Below are positions 1 through 10,839 of a stretch of 64,000 nucleotides of DNA, one piece after another; position 1 is the first letter of the stretch, and each line of letters begins with the position of its first letter. Origin of the DNA: Prosthecobacter gellanilyticus (GTDB lineage Bacteria; Verrucomicrobiota; Verrucomicrobiia; Verrucomicrobiales; Verrucomicrobiaceae); assembly GCF_007992435.1 (NCBI RefSeq), contig NZ_BKAG01000002.1, positions 62,001-126,000 on the forward strand, written 5' to 3'. Below the pieces are notes generated by a model that saw nothing but the letters and a program-made list of their open reading frames with translations, was not told the DNA's origin and ran no database searches. Made by a program: the position numbers and the translations under genes.

Positions 1-231
1 ATAGCCGCCGATGATCTCCTTGCCCTCAGCGAAGGCTGAATCGATGACGTAGCCGGTCTTCGAAGCCACGGCGCGCTCGGTGGTGAGGCGGCTGCCGTGT
101 TTCATGCGGCCATGGGCCACGTGATCATTGATCCAGTCGTAAAACTTGGTGATCGCCGTTTCGATCTCTTCCTTGCTCGCGGTGCTGTCCCACTGTCCGC
201 GGGACAGCACGAGGTATTCCTGAGTTTCCAT
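1..231 (-). CDS. YCII/DGPF-domain protein, 3' end outside window
   Basis: An open frame of 77 codons runs from an ATG at 229-231 to the left edge without a stop, so the C-terminus is missing. It begins METQEYLVLSRGQWDS and carries the YCII-type segment AEGKEIIGGY at its visible end, comparable to the DGP-x-x-ESKE-x-IGG signature of the two full DGPF/YCII proteins at 17.3-18.1 kb. YCII proteins are small ferredoxin-like-fold proteins, often encoded beside ECF sigma factors; their biochemical role is mostly unknown. It lies 22 bp downstream of the SRPBCC gene on the same strand, so the two are probably co-transcribed. Family assignment is fairly sure; function is unknown. Confidence 0.7.
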   Translation of the reverse strand, partial: METQEYLVLSRGQWDSTASKEEIETAITKFYDWINDHVAHGRMKHGSRLTTERAVASKTGYVIDSAFAEGKEIIGGY

Positions 232-253
232 GTCCTTGGATGTGTGCGGCAGG

Positions 254-790
254 TTACGGAGCAGGCTTGGCAGCGACGAGCTGTGAGAGGCTTGCCAGTC
301 CCTTTTCAAACTCAGGACCGCACATCTTCTCGCAGTCCATGACGAGGCTCATGAGTTTGCCGACGTAGTTGTTCTCACCAAACATCGCCCAGGTCACGAC
401 GGTCTTGTCGCCCTCAGGTTTGAGCGTGAACTCGACGGTGCTCACGCCTTCCATGGGCTTCTTCCAGTCCATGCGCTCGCGGACAAGTTCGTTAGGCTTG
501 CTCTCCGTGATGGTGGCGGAGCCTTCGCCGGTCAGCTCGCCAGCCCAGCTGGAGACAGCGCCCACGCCGGCCTCTGGACCACTGTAGGTCATCTTGGCCT
601 GTGGATCCATTTTGGCGAAGGGGTTCCACTCGTTGAACTTCTTGTGGTTGTTCACGTAGTCAAAGAGCACGGCAGGTGGTGCTGCAATGGCAAGACTGCG
701 CTCCACACGGTAGTGCGGAGTCTTAAAAACCGGGATGACCAGCACCACAGCAAGGATGGCCACGAGGCCGAGAAGGATCTTTTTGATCAT
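254..790 (-). CDS. SRPBCC-family (polyketide cyclase/START-like) protein with N-terminal membrane anchor
   Basis: 178 residues. Residues 3-22 form one hydrophobic segment (KKILLGLVAILAVVLVIPVF), acting as anchor or uncleaved signal. From about residue 28 the protein reads as an SRPBCC domain (IAAPPAVLFDYVNNHKKFNEW, then the NPF and WAGE region). SRPBCC proteins bind hydrophobic ligands in a helix-grip fold; no catalytic residue can be assigned. The gene sits between a VOC protein upstream and a YCII protein downstream, the kind of grouping that accompanies ECF42 sigma factors, and is probably in one operon with both. The ligand is unknown. Confidence 0.75.
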   Translation of the reverse strand: MIKKILLGLVAILAVVLVIPVFKTPHYRVERSLAIAAPPAVLFDYVNNHKKFNEWNPFAKMDPQAKMTYSGPEAGVGAVSSWAGELTGEGSATITESKPNELVRERMDWKKPMEGVSTVEFTLKPEGDKTVVTWAMFGENNYVGKLMSLVMDCEKMCGPEFEKGLASLSQLVAAKPAP

Positions 791-836
791 AATGTTAGGA
801 GGGTGGAGTGTTGTTCTGGATTCAGGGGAAAGGTAA

Positions 837-1241
837 TCAGGCTTCCGGAGGCATGGCGCTCATGTGGATGAGCTCCCATTGATGACCATCAGGGTCCGCA
901 AAGCAATGCTGATACATGAATCCATAGTCTTTGGGGCCGGCATAGGAGGTGCCGCCATTGGCCATGGCCTTGGAGACAAGACCTTCCACTTCCTCGCGGC
1001 TTTCGCAGGAGAGGCAGTTCAGCACCTGGGTGGCCTTGCGGGTATCGCAGATCTCACGCGGGGTGAACTCGCGGAACTTGGCATGGGTCAGGGCCATCAG
1101 ATGAATGTGCTCGCTGATCACGATGCACGCGGCAGTGTCGTCTGTGAAAGTGGGATTGTGGCTGAAGCCGAGCGCCTTCCAAAAGGCAAGGGTGCGCGGG
1201 AGGTCGGAGGTGGGCAGGTTGACAAAGATTTGAGTGTTCAT
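837..1241 (-). CDS. VOC-superfamily (glyoxalase/bleomycin-resistance-like) protein
   Basis: 134 residues, close to the usual length of a single-module VOC protein. The start MNTQIFVNLPTSDLPRTLAF and the C-terminal FADPDGHQWELIHM are typical of the paired beta-alpha-beta-beta-beta modules, with candidate metal-site positions at His (LMALTH region) and Glu (WELIHM). Members include glyoxalases, dioxygenases and antibiotic-binding proteins; substrate cannot be inferred. It heads the minus-strand group VOC-SRPBCC-YCII, 46 bp upstream of the SRPBCC gene. An inverted repeat lies about 31-48 bp upstream of its start. Confidence 0.78.
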   Translation of the reverse strand: MNTQIFVNLPTSDLPRTLAFWKALGFSHNPTFTDDTAACIVISEHIHLMALTHAKFREFTPREICDTRKATQVLNCLSCESREEVEGLVSKAMANGGTSYAGPKDYGFMYQHCFADPDGHQWELIHMSAMPPEA

Positions 1242-1271
1242 CGGTTTTGAGGGGCTTGTTGTTTAAGTGGT

Positions 1272-1289
1272 TTGAACCACGCGGTTCAA
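1272..1289. promoter_or_regulatory. 7-4-7 palindrome upstream of the VOC gene, possible operator
   Basis: TTGAACC-ACGC-GGTTCAA is a perfect inverted repeat 31-48 bp upstream of the minus-strand ATG at 1241. Position and size suit an operator for the VOC-SRPBCC-YCII unit. No regulator gene is adjacent, so the binding protein is unknown. Confidence 0.35.
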
Positions 1290-1325
1290 CAAGGCGACGA
1301 ACGAGTTCCGGCCCGGAGGACAACA

Positions 1326-1377
1326 TTCTGAAAAAAATTTTCAGAACCCTCCCATTTCCCTGGGCAGACAGGCCCAG
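1326..1377 (-). terminator. Hairpin pair between the esterase and VOC genes, weak terminator candidate
   Basis: Two hairpins follow the esterase stop codon on the minus strand: CTGGGC/GCCCAG at 1360-1377 and the AT-rich perfect repeat TTCTGAAAA-AAA-TTTTCAGAA at 1326-1346. Neither is followed by a proper U-tract, so intrinsic termination is only a possibility. Confidence 0.3.
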
Positions 1378-1392
1378 AAAAGCCCGCCAAAC

Positions 1393-2232
1393 CTAGCGCA
1401 TACCGATGCTTTGGAGCCACTTCAGGGCATCCTCAGGCCAGACTTTGGCATCGCGCTCGCAGTGCAGACCATAGCCGTGGCCGCCAGTAGGGTAGAGCTT
1501 GAACTCGTGCCCGATCTTCGCGGCATTCAGCGCCTCATGATACACCTTGCTGCCGACGACGTGCGTCTTGTCGTCCTCGCTGTGGATGATGAGCGTGGGC
1601 GGGATGCTGACCTTCAGATTGAGGTCGGGTGAGACGCCGCCTTTCTTGTCATCGAGATAGGCAGGATAAACAAGGATCGCGAAATCAGGGCGGCAGCTCT
1701 GCTGGTCCACCGCATCGGTCGCAGGATAAGCACGGGCCTCAAACTGCGTGCTCGATTTGGCCGCCACATTGCCTCCGGCAGAGAAGCCGATGATGCCGAC
1801 ACGCTTCGGGTCAATTCCCCACTCGCTGGAATGCCCACGGGCAAGGCTGATCGCACGCTGCGCATCCTGGAGAGCACCCTCACGATTGTTCGGTGTGCGA
1901 TACTTCAGCACCAGCGCGCTGATGCCGCTCTTGTTCAGCCACGTGGCGATTTCAGTGCCTTCCTTGTCGATCACGGTGTAGCTGTAACCACCGCCGGGGC
2001 AGACGATGATCACGGGCGCAGGTGTGTTGTCAGGACGCGTGGACTTGAACAAAGTCAGCGTGGGACGGCTGACATTGGTGATGCGGTGATAGCCGTCTTT
2101 GCGCGGCACCTCGGCTTCCGCCTCCTTCGCGCCTTTGCCCGGCATCTTGCCTTCAGGCCAGACGTCGACCACGGGTTCAGCGGCGAAGAGCGATGTGGTC
2201 GCCAGGAAGAGGAGGGGGAGTGCGCGGATCAT
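1393..2232 (-). CDS. Secreted alpha/beta hydrolase, acetyl-xylan-esterase-like
   Basis: 279 residues from the ATG at 2232. A longer TTG start at 2259 is possible, but the ATG gives a clean signal peptide (MIRALPLLFLATTSLFAAEP). The alpha/beta-hydrolase core has an oxyanion-type CPGGGYSYT near residue 78, the nucleophile elbow GFSAGGN (Ser about 151), an acidic residue in HSEDDKTHV and the catalytic-His region GGHGYG near the C-terminus. This arrangement fits the BD-FAE/acetyl-xylan-esterase-like family of exported carbohydrate deacetylating enzymes common in Verrucomicrobia. The substrate is inferred from family only. Confidence 0.8.
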   Translation of the reverse strand: MIRALPLLFLATTSLFAAEPVVDVWPEGKMPGKGAKEAEAEVPRKDGYHRITNVSRPTLTLFKSTRPDNTPAPVIIVCPGGGYSYTVIDKEGTEIATWLNKSGISALVLKYRTPNNREGALQDAQRAISLARGHSSEWGIDPKRVGIIGFSAGGNVAAKSSTQFEARAYPATDAVDQQSCRPDFAILVYPAYLDDKKGGVSPDLNLKVSIPPTLIIHSEDDKTHVVGSKVYHEALNAAKIGHEFKLYPTGGHGYGLHCERDAKVWPEDALKWLQSIGMR

Positions 2233-2268
2233 GGATTTGGGATCTCTAGCGAGGATCAAAGTAATGAC

Positions 2269-2817
2269 TCACTTCTTTTGGTGCAGGCGTAGAATCTTGG
2301 TGTAGGCGCCAAAATTTCGCCAGGCGGCTAGTGAGCCTGCCAGCGGGAGGGCGGCTATGAAAAATACCCCGGGGCCGCGAAGGAACTGGCTCATCAAACC
2401 CACGAGCACAAAGAAGATGAGAATCGCTGTGATCTGGATCAGGACGGAGGCAATGACCATCCAGAAGTTCCGGCGTGTCCAGGCCCAGAGCTCGGTGGTT
2501 GCCGCGGAGATGGTCGAGGTGATCATCACGAAATGATCCACAAACTCCGCGAACTGGCGGTCCGCGATGACGTACGTGAGGATCTGCACACCCATCATGC
2601 CGAAGCTGAGGTTGCGCATCATGAAGAGACATTTGGAACGCAGGCTCTCAAGCGAGGATTCAGTGGCTGTGCGATAGCCTTCATCCTGGGATGCTGTCCG
2701 TGTGGGACCGCCGCATTGCGGGCAGCGTCGTGGATTGGCGAGACTCTCCAACGTGTAAGTTTTGCGGCATGGGCTGCAACGTACAGTGGAAGCGGTGGCG
2801 GGAGTGCTGGTAGACAT
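2269..2817 (-). CDS. Zinc-ribbon membrane protein of unknown function
   Basis: 182 residues. The N-terminus carries two CxxC pairs (Cys14/17 and Cys32/35) of a short zinc ribbon, then a polar linker, then about three hydrophobic segments (around residues 70-90, 115-145 and 150-167). It ends KILRLHQKK. Zinc-ribbon plus membrane-helix proteins of this size are common in Planctomycetes and Verrucomicrobia but have no assigned function. The ATG is 36 bp upstream of the esterase ATG at 2232 on the same strand, so the two may be co-transcribed. Confidence 0.7.
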   Translation of the reverse strand: MSTSTPATASTVRCSPCRKTYTLESLANPRRCPQCGGPTRTASQDEGYRTATESSLESLRSKCLFMMRNLSFGMMGVQILTYVIADRQFAEFVDHFVMITSTISAATTELWAWTRRNFWMVIASVLIQITAILIFFVLVGLMSQFLRGPGVFFIAALPLAGSLAAWRNFGAYTKILRLHQKK

Positions 2818-2931
2818 CGGGGCTACTCCTTGAGCTTGCTTAGTTGATTGGGAATAGGCAAGCCAAATACCATGAGGAATGCCTGACTGCCAGGCGCCAA
2901 CTGTTCAACTCACAAGGCTGGTAGCTGTCGA

Positions 2932-4303
<1,372 letters not shown>

Positions 4304-4314
<11 letters not shown>

Positions 4315-6265
4315 TGGCGGTGGCAGTGGGTTGTTCTTGGATGCGATGATTGAGATAAGGATAGCTGGTGACGACCTCCGTGATGAGCGTCTGCATGCGA
4401 TAACCATCCTTGGCGATGGTCTCCATCAGGCGGTCCACCACGATCTCATCATAGCCTTCGAGTTGCCGGCACAGGGCATAGGCCAGCAGTCTCTCTGTGA
4501 GATTACGCGCCACATCCGCCGTTCGTGCACTGAGGATGGTTTTGAGCTCTTTGGGCGATGAGAAGTGCTTTCCACCGGGGAGCTCGCCCGCAGCATCGAT
4601 CTTGCCTCCAGTGTCGTCCTGGTCACGCCATTGGCCGATGGCATCAAAGTTCTCCAGCCCGAAGCCGATGGGGTCGAGGATCTTGTGGCAGTTCGCACAG
4701 ACGGCATTCGTGCGGTGCAGTTCGGTGCGCTGGCGCAGCGTCAGATTGGCGACCTTCTTGCCATCCTGCTTCTCCAAAGTGGGCACGTTTGGCGGTGCGG
4801 GCGGCACACGCTCTCCCAGCACCTGCTCCAGCACCCAGACACCGCGCTTCACGGGGCTGGTGCGGTTTGGGAAAGAGGTGGTGGCCAAGATGCCTGCCAT
4901 GCCGAGAATGCCGCCACGGTTTTTGTTCGTCAGCTTCACCTGCTGCATCTCGGAACCCGTGACGCTTTTTTCCATGCCATACAGCTTCGCCAGAGTGCCA
5001 TTCAGGTAGGTGTAGTCACTGTCCACGAAGCCGATGACGCTGCGATTCTCCCGTACGATGCTGTCAAAGAACAGCCGTGCCTCGTCATACATGGCGGCAC
5101 GCAGTTCCGCTGTCATCTGGGGGAACTTCGCGGGATCAAAAGTCTGGTTCTTCAGTTCGCCAACCCCCAGCCACTGCGCTCCGAAACCGTCAAAGAGCGC
5201 CCGTGAGCGGCGATCCGCCAAAAGACGCTTCACCTGGTCTTTCAACACCTCAGGCTCATGCAGCTTGCCTTGATCCGCGAGAGCTGAAAGCTCCGCGTCA
5301 GGCATCGTGGCCCACAGCAGATAGGACAAACGCGAGGCGATCTGGTAGTCATCGAGCGGAATGATGGCCTGACCAGCCTCCGCTGCTTTCGCTGGTGTGA
5401 TGAAAAGGAACTGCGGAGACACGAGCACCGCCTTCAGCATGAGTCGAAGCGAGGCAGGGTAGGGGAGCTTGTTCTTCTGGGCCAGATCAAACACACCCAC
5501 CAGCACCTCCAACTCGGCCTCGGAAGCCGGACGGCGATAAGCCTTGCGTGCCAGTGAGCTCGCGACCTTCCTGGCCTCTGCGCGCAGATCTGCTCCAGCC
5601 TCGGGATTCTTGCCGAACAAACGTTTCTGCAATTCTGTGGCAGGTCCATCTTTCGGGCCGAGAGTCTTGTTAAGTACTTCATTGGCAATGCCGAGATACT
5701 GCTCCGACTGCAGAGGCGACAGTGTGTTCATGTAGCCCTCGCCAAACACCTCGTCGGGGAGTTCCTCGGTGACCTTGGGATCCACGCCAAACAGATCGTG
5801 GAGCGTGTTTCCATACTCCATTTTGGTTAGGCGACGGATCACGAAGGGGCCGGGATCACGAGGACTGAGGAATTTGATCTTCGCCAGCGTGTCCAGGAAG
5901 TCCTGGCGCTCCTTGTCGGAAGGCTGGTCCGAGTCATCCGGCGGCATGTCGTGAGCATTCACGTTGGCTAGGGCCTGCGCCCACTTCTGGCTGAAGGCCG
6001 CATCTCCGGGCTTCTTGACGGCGACCTCGAAATTGAGCGCTCCCTTGGACCGGCGGTTGCCATGGCACTCCACGCAGTAGTCCTTCACAAACGGGGCCGC
6101 TTTCTCCCGGAAGGACTTGAGCGCATCCACGCGGAGTTCCTCCGCATTCTTGTCGTCAGCACTTTGGGCATGACCAGACAGGGGCAGGGTGCAGGTAATG
6201 CCAAAAAGGGCCATGGCCATCAGGCCGCTGCCAGTTGTTCCGGGGGATGTGATTTTATGCTTCAA
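4304..6265 (-). CDS. DUF1592/DUF1588-type secreted cytochrome-like protein
   Basis: 653 residues with a signal peptide (cleavage near GHAQS, residues 31-35). A haem-type CVECH motif lies at residues 64-68 and a second CxxCH, in [18 protein letters not shown], near residue 525. Between them are the DUF1587, DUF1595 and DUF1592 segments; DUF1588 and DUF1585 follow. These are planctomycete/verrucomicrobial c-type-cytochrome-domain proteins of unknown substrate, probably periplasmic or surface-bound. The downstream DUF1552 gene overlaps its 3' end, so the pair is very likely one operon and perhaps one complex. Confidence 0.9.
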
Positions 6266-6370
6266 ACGGGGGGCTGTAGGCTACGGTAAACACCCCCTGG
6301 CTCTATCGGATTTGGCGCAGATGCGGTGGGGCAGGTCGCTCAGGGAGTAAACCTGCCCCAAAATCCCCGC

Positions 6371-7126
6371 TTACTTCTGAGTTCCCGAGCTCCGTAGCCA
6401 TGCATCGAAGGGTGTGCTGCCCAAGATCGGATGCGCCCCTGGCGTGAGGCTTTGGTCATTCACGGGAGTGCCGAAGTAGCCGGCTTTTTCATCTGTGACG
6501 ATGGTTCGGGAGTCCTGGGTGGCCTTTAGGTATTGGCCCACCAGATCATGAATGCGGATCGGCTCAGGTCCGGCCAGTTCTACAGTGCCATTTCGAGGGG
6601 CTGCAAGAGCGACATCCGCAAGTGCGGCCGCCACATCTGCCGAGGCAATGGGCTGCATCATCACCGTGGACAGGCGGACCGTCTGCCCATCCGTGCTGGC
6701 ATGAGCAATGCTGCCGGTGAACTCGAAGAACTGCGTGGCACGCACAATGGTGTAGGGCACGGGCGAGGACTTGATCAATTGCTCCTGCGCCATCTTCGCG
6801 CGGAAGTAGCCGCTGGCGAGCAGGCGCTCGGTGCCCACCACGGAAAGGGCGATGTGATGCTTTACACCCGCTGCCGCTTCTGCCGCCAGCAGATTGCGGC
6901 CGGAGGTCTGGAAAAAGTGCATCACAGGCTCGTCGTCAAACGAGGGTGAATTGGCCACGTCCACGACCACGGCAGCGCCAGTCAAAGCTTCCGCAAGGCC
7001 CTCGCCCGTCAGGGTGTTCACGCCCGTGCTGGGGGCTGCGGCGAGCACCTCATGGCCGAGTGCGCTGAGCTTCTTTGCCACTTGTGATCCGATGAGTCCT
7101 GTGCCGCCGATAATAACGATTTTCAT
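6371..7126 (-). CDS. NmrA-like / atypical SDR NAD(P)-binding protein
   Basis: 251 residues. The N-terminus MKIVIIGGTGLIGSQVAKKL is a Rossmann dinucleotide-binding motif (GGTGLIG). The rest follows atypical short-chain dehydrogenases of the NmrA/SDR5 type (VDVANSPSFDD; YTIVRATQFFEFTG; TVELAGPEPI). Such proteins are NAD(P)H-dependent quinone reductases or redox sensors; substrate unknown. It is transcribed divergently from the LysR-type regulator with 110 bp between start codons, so it is the probable target of that regulator. Confidence 0.83.
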   Translation of the reverse strand: MKIVIIGGTGLIGSQVAKKLSALGHEVLAAAPSTGVNTLTGEGLAEALTGAAVVVDVANSPSFDDEPVMHFFQTSGRNLLAAEAAAGVKHHIALSVVGTERLLASGYFRAKMAQEQLIKSSPVPYTIVRATQFFEFTGSIAHASTDGQTVRLSTVMMQPIASADVAAALADVALAAPRNGTVELAGPEPIRIHDLVGQYLKATQDSRTIVTDEKAGYFGTPVNDQSLTPGAHPILGSTPFDAWLRSSGTQK

Positions 7127-7136
7127 AGTCTTGATT

Positions 7137-7163
7137 TGGGTGTCCGATGTTGGGTGTCTGATG
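7137..7163. promoter_or_regulatory. Direct repeat in the divergent LysR/SDR intergenic region
   Basis: TGGGTGTCCGATG at 7137-7149 and TGGGTGTCTGATG at 7151-7163 form a 12/13 direct repeat with a 14-nt period, just upstream of the SDR gene and about 75-100 bp upstream of the LysR start. It could be a regulator site or a small duplication. Confidence 0.3.
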
Positions 7164-7236
7164 ACGGCGGCAGCTTGTCCTCATCATCCCCGTCCGTGTA
7201 GCCACCAGATGTCGATAACAGTCATTCAAGATTTGC

Positions 7237-8160
7237 ATGAGAGCCTTTGAAGACCTCACTCTGCTACGCGCCTTCACGGTCATTGTGGAATGTGGTAGCA
7301 TCTCAGCGGCTGCAAAACGCCTGAGAGTCTCCCAGCCGACGCTGAGCCGGCAGCTGCGGACTCTCGAAGAGCTCTGCGGCACAGTCCTACTGCGGCGGGA
7401 CACGCATCAGATGAGCGTGACCGAGACCGGCCAGCGCTTGCTGGCGGATGCCAGGACCATGCTCACTCATGCCGAGGAGGCCAATCGCAGGCTGCATGCG
7501 GATCACACCACGCTGAGCGGTCAGTTGCATGTGTTTGCCACCATGGACCTCGGGCAGTGGATCATCACACCTTTGGTTAGTCGGTTTTTGAAAGAGCACC
7601 CCAATGTCACTGCGACGCTGGCGCTAACGAATCGGCCTTTGCATGTTATTCAGGAGGGATGTGACGTGGGCATCATTCCGGGCAAGATCACGGACGAAAG
7701 TGTGATCGCCCGGCCCGCTGGCAAGATCACGCTGCAACTGGCCGCCTCGCGTGCCCTGGTGGAGGGCCGGCCTCCAGTCAAGACACTGGCGGATCTGCAA
7801 AACTGGCCCTGGGTTGCCCTGGCCGGATCCCAGTTCTGGAGTGCCACGGAGGTTACCATGTTTGATCGCAAAGGTATCGTCCAAACCTTGCGCACGTCAC
7901 CCGTGCTGATCTCTGAAGGTGTTACCAGCATTCGCGAGGCAGTGCGGGCGGGAATTGGCGTGTCCCTGCTGCCTGACTGGTTGATTGAGAAAGAAATTGA
8001 GTCCGGTGAGTTGGTGACCGTTCTGCCTCGCCTGAAAGCCCAGGAACTACCCATTCATATCGTTTATCCCGGTCAGCGCATTTTGCCGGCCAGGGTGAGT
8101 GCCTTCATTGACTTCTCCGTCCGCTATCTGGCAGGCATCGAAAAGCTGAATCCCAGATAG
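7237..8160 (+). CDS. LysR-family transcriptional regulator
   Basis: 307 residues, standard LysR length. Residues 1-60 are the winged HTH ([39 protein letters not shown]), followed by the substrate-binding domain ([39 protein letters not shown]). It is divergent from the NmrA-like reductase gene, the usual layout for a LysR protein controlling its neighbour and itself. The inducer is not predictable. The dienelactone hydrolase gene begins 53 bp downstream and could also be under its control. Confidence 0.92.
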   Translation: MRAFEDLTLLRAFTVIVECGSISAAAKRLRVSQPTLSRQLRTLEELCGTVLLRRDTHQMSVTETGQRLLADARTMLTHAEEANRRLHADHTTLSGQLHVFATMDLGQWIITPLVSRFLKEHPNVTATLALTNRPLHVIQEGCDVGIIPGKITDESVIARPAGKITLQLAASRALVEGRPPVKTLADLQNWPWVALAGSQFWSATEVTMFDRKGIVQTLRTSPVLISEGVTSIREAVRAGIGVSLLPDWLIEKEIESGELVTVLPRLKAQELPIHIVYPGQRILPARVSAFIDFSVRYLAGIEKLNPR

Positions 8161-8213
8161 GGCGGCAGATTTGGTCTTCCCTTCGGGCCCTGCGGTTCGT
8201 TAATCTCCCTGCT

Positions 8214-9113
8214 ATGAACCGCCAAACCTCTGCCGACTTTGATCAGGAACTTCTCAACCTTTACGACGAGTATGTGCACGGCCGCGTGGACCGTCGCGCT
8301 TTTCTCGATCAAGCCTCGCGCTTCGCTGCCGGAGGTGTCACCGCCGCCGCGCTGCTGCAGATGCTGAGCCCCAACTACTCCCTGGCCCAGCAGGTGGCCA
8401 AGGATGATCCGCGCATTGAAGCCAGCTATGCGGAGTATGATTCACCGAAAGGCGCCGGAAAAATGCGCGGCCTCCTGGTGAAGCCTGCCAAGGCTTCTGG
8501 CAAGGTTCCGGGCATCATCGTCGTGCATGAGAACCGCGGCCTGAATCCTTATGTGGAGGATGTGGCTCGTCGACTCGGCGCGGCGGGTTTCGTGGCTTTT
8601 GCGCCGGATGCGCTTTTCCCGCTCGGTGGTTATCCAGGGAGTGATGACGAAGGCCGCACGCTCCAGGCCAAGCGCGATCCCGCGCAGATGACGGAGGACT
8701 TCGTTGCGGCCGCTGAATGGCTGAGCAAACATGCGTCCTGCAATGGCAAAATGGGCGTCGTCGGCTTCTGCTTTGGCGGTGGCATGTCAAACACGCTCGC
8801 GGTTCGTCTGCCTGATCTCATCCAGGCTGCCGTCCCGTTTTACGGTCGCCAGCCCGCTGCCGCGGATGTGCCGAAGATCAAAGGGGCTTTGCTCATCCAC
8901 TACGCCGAGAACGATGCGAAGGTAAACGAGGGCTGGCCTGCCTATGAAGCAGCACTCAAAGAGAACAAGATCCGCTACACCGCCTACACCTATCCTGGCA
9001 CCAACCACGGCTTCCACAATGACACGACTCCGCGTTATGATGAAGCCGCTGCCAAGCTGGCCTGGGAGCGGACACTGACCTTCTTCAACGAGACGCTGGG
9101 CAAGCCTGCCTAA
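8214..9113 (+). CDS. Dienelactone-hydrolase-family protein with N-terminal Tat-like leader
   Basis: 299 residues. [17 protein letters not shown] segment at 26-41 followed by alanines and SLAQQ looks like a Tat leader set behind a 25-residue extension. The hydrolase core has [19 protein letters not shown], the cysteine nucleophile in GFCFGGG (Cys about 186), the acid in [10 protein letters not shown] and the catalytic His in NHGFHNDT. Dienelactone hydrolases cleave enol-lactones in aromatic catabolism, but exported homologues act on other esters; no aromatic pathway genes are present here. The physiological substrate is unknown. Confidence 0.88.
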   Translation: MNRQTSADFDQELLNLYDEYVHGRVDRRAFLDQASRFAAGGVTAAALLQMLSPNYSLAQQVAKDDPRIEASYAEYDSPKGAGKMRGLLVKPAKASGKVPGIIVVHENRGLNPYVEDVARRLGAAGFVAFAPDALFPLGGYPGSDDEGRTLQAKRDPAQMTEDFVAAAEWLSKHASCNGKMGVVGFCFGGGMSNTLAVRLPDLIQAAVPFYGRQPAAADVPKIKGALLIHYAENDAKVNEGWPAYEAALKENKIRYTAYTYPGTNHGFHNDTTPRYDEAAAKLAWERTLTFFNETLGKPA

Positions 9114-9122
9114 CTTATTTTG

Positions 9123-10817
9123 CTACTTGGTCACCGGCTCCTTCGCCGCGAAGGGGCCGAGCTCTTCAATCTTGTTCTTCTCGTAGGTGACCCCCGAACT
9201 GCGGGTGATCCACACAACCTTGTCCCTGGGGATGCCGAAGCTCGCGCCTGTCTCAGGCGGGGCTTCCTGCAGCGGCTTCACAAAGCGATTGCCCCGCACC
9301 GTCAGTCCTTGCACTGAAGAGACGATGAGATGCGGACCCATACCGCCTTCCAAGATGTTGTTCTCGATCAGCACGTTCTTGGAAACGGGAGTGTCACGAA
9401 GTGAGCTGGAACTGCTGCTGGAGGTGAATGAAATGATGCCTGCCTGCGTGGACCAAGGAGCGGGGCAAAACCAGCCGCCGTTTTTGATGACATTCCGGCG
9501 CAGCACAAGGTCTTCAATACCTGCTGCTGCACCACTTGGCACTTCAGGGCAGATAACGAGTGCATGCGGTGTGTCGAGCACGTTGTCCTCCATGAGTCCA
9601 CCAGCCTTGATCAGCACACGACCAGGGCTGTGCATGTGGTTGCGACGGAAAATGAAGCCATTGCCCATGCGGTCTGGGGAATAGACGCTGTCACCAGGCT
9701 TCAACTCTGCCGGATGATCCAAAGTCACGACAATGCATTGCGGACTCGCTTTCCAAGCATCCCACGTTTTGGCAGCTTCCAGCTTGGTCAGCACGTCTGG
9801 CGCGAGATCAGCCTTCTCTCTGCGCATCACTTGGCGTGTCACGATCTTCCATTCCGGTCCCTCCACGTTGGCGCGCAGGCGATCGCCAGTTTGCACACCG
9901 CTGGTGAACTCATCACGGCTGCTAAGTGCCAAGTGAGTTCCCTCGCACTTCACCACCAGGAAATCAGAGGACTGCACGCTCCATGAATCATCACCCGCAT
10001 GGGTGATCTCGCAGTCCTCGATGAGCGGACCCTTGCGGATCGTCTTGCTTTGAAAGGCATCCCACGAACTGCTCAGCAGACGCTCTTCGGTAGCTCCGCT
10101 TGGCTTTGGACCTGGAACGATGCGGCAATGACGGAAGGTTGATCCGCCTTCACCATCGGCCTCCAGGATGCCCATGCCGGGAGCACTATGAACGGTGACA
10201 TTCTCAAAGTGCATCTGCTCGCATTGATCGATGGAGATGGCATGCGGAGCACCTGCTTCCTGGCCGGTGCTGAGGGATGCCAGATCTCCTGGCTTCGCCG
10301 CTTTGCCGATTCCAGGAAGGCTGATGCGCACGACGTCTTCACCTACCATCTCCGCCTTCGTGCCCCAGAGAAATGGCATGCCCTTTTTACGAAAGCGAGT
10401 CTTCGCATCCACCACATCGATCCGTGAATAAGGCTTCCGCGGATAACCCGCATGGATCTTGATATCGATGGAGCCGCCGTCCTCGGTTGCGGCGACCACC
10501 TCTCCCTGCGTGAAGGGCAGGGGATCATAGTCGACAGTGAGTCCGCGCAGTGTCACGCCGGAGCAACGATGCAGGCTGATGGCACGCATGAGCTTCGTGC
10601 CCGTCAGTGTCACACCTTCAGCCACGATCTCGATGTCCTTCAAGCCGCTGAGCAGCCAGAGCTCACCTCCAGAGCCTAGGGGCTCCAACTGATAATTGCC
10701 CGGCGGTATGACGATGCGCTTCTCTCCGCGCCTCAGAGCTTCCCCAACGAGCGAGCGGAAGTCATCCGCCCGCAGCGATGAGAAGGCTAACAGGACACAG
10801 ACGATGAAGCGCAGCAT
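9123..10817 (-). CDS. Secreted right-handed parallel beta-helix protein
   Basis: 564 residues with a signal peptide (MLRFIVCVLLAFSSLRADDF). The body shows repeating short beta-strand rungs typical of pectate-lyase-like beta-helices (ITLHRC-type rungs such as AISLHRCSGVTLRGLTVDYD; SIDQCEQMHFENVTVHSAPG; VLIENNILEGGMGPHLIV). No lyase catalytic constellation can be assigned by eye. Such proteins in Verrucomicrobia are often surface or polysaccharide-acting enzymes. It converges on the dienelactone hydrolase gene with 9 bp between stops. Confidence 0.82.
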   Translation of the reverse strand: MLRFIVCVLLAFSSLRADDFRSLVGEALRRGEKRIVIPPGNYQLEPLGSGGELWLLSGLKDIEIVAEGVTLTGTKLMRAISLHRCSGVTLRGLTVDYDPLPFTQGEVVAATEDGGSIDIKIHAGYPRKPYSRIDVVDAKTRFRKKGMPFLWGTKAEMVGEDVVRISLPGIGKAAKPGDLASLSTGQEAGAPHAISIDQCEQMHFENVTVHSAPGMGILEADGEGGSTFRHCRIVPGPKPSGATEERLLSSSWDAFQSKTIRKGPLIEDCEITHAGDDSWSVQSSDFLVVKCEGTHLALSSRDEFTSGVQTGDRLRANVEGPEWKIVTRQVMRREKADLAPDVLTKLEAAKTWDAWKASPQCIVVTLDHPAELKPGDSVYSPDRMGNGFIFRRNHMHSPGRVLIKAGGLMEDNVLDTPHALVICPEVPSGAAAGIEDLVLRRNVIKNGGWFCPAPWSTQAGIISFTSSSSSSSLRDTPVSKNVLIENNILEGGMGPHLIVSSVQGLTVRGNRFVKPLQEAPPETGASFGIPRDKVVWITRSSGVTYEKNKIEELGPFAAKEPVTK

Positions 10818-10839
10818 GGCCTAACGAATGAGATGCACC

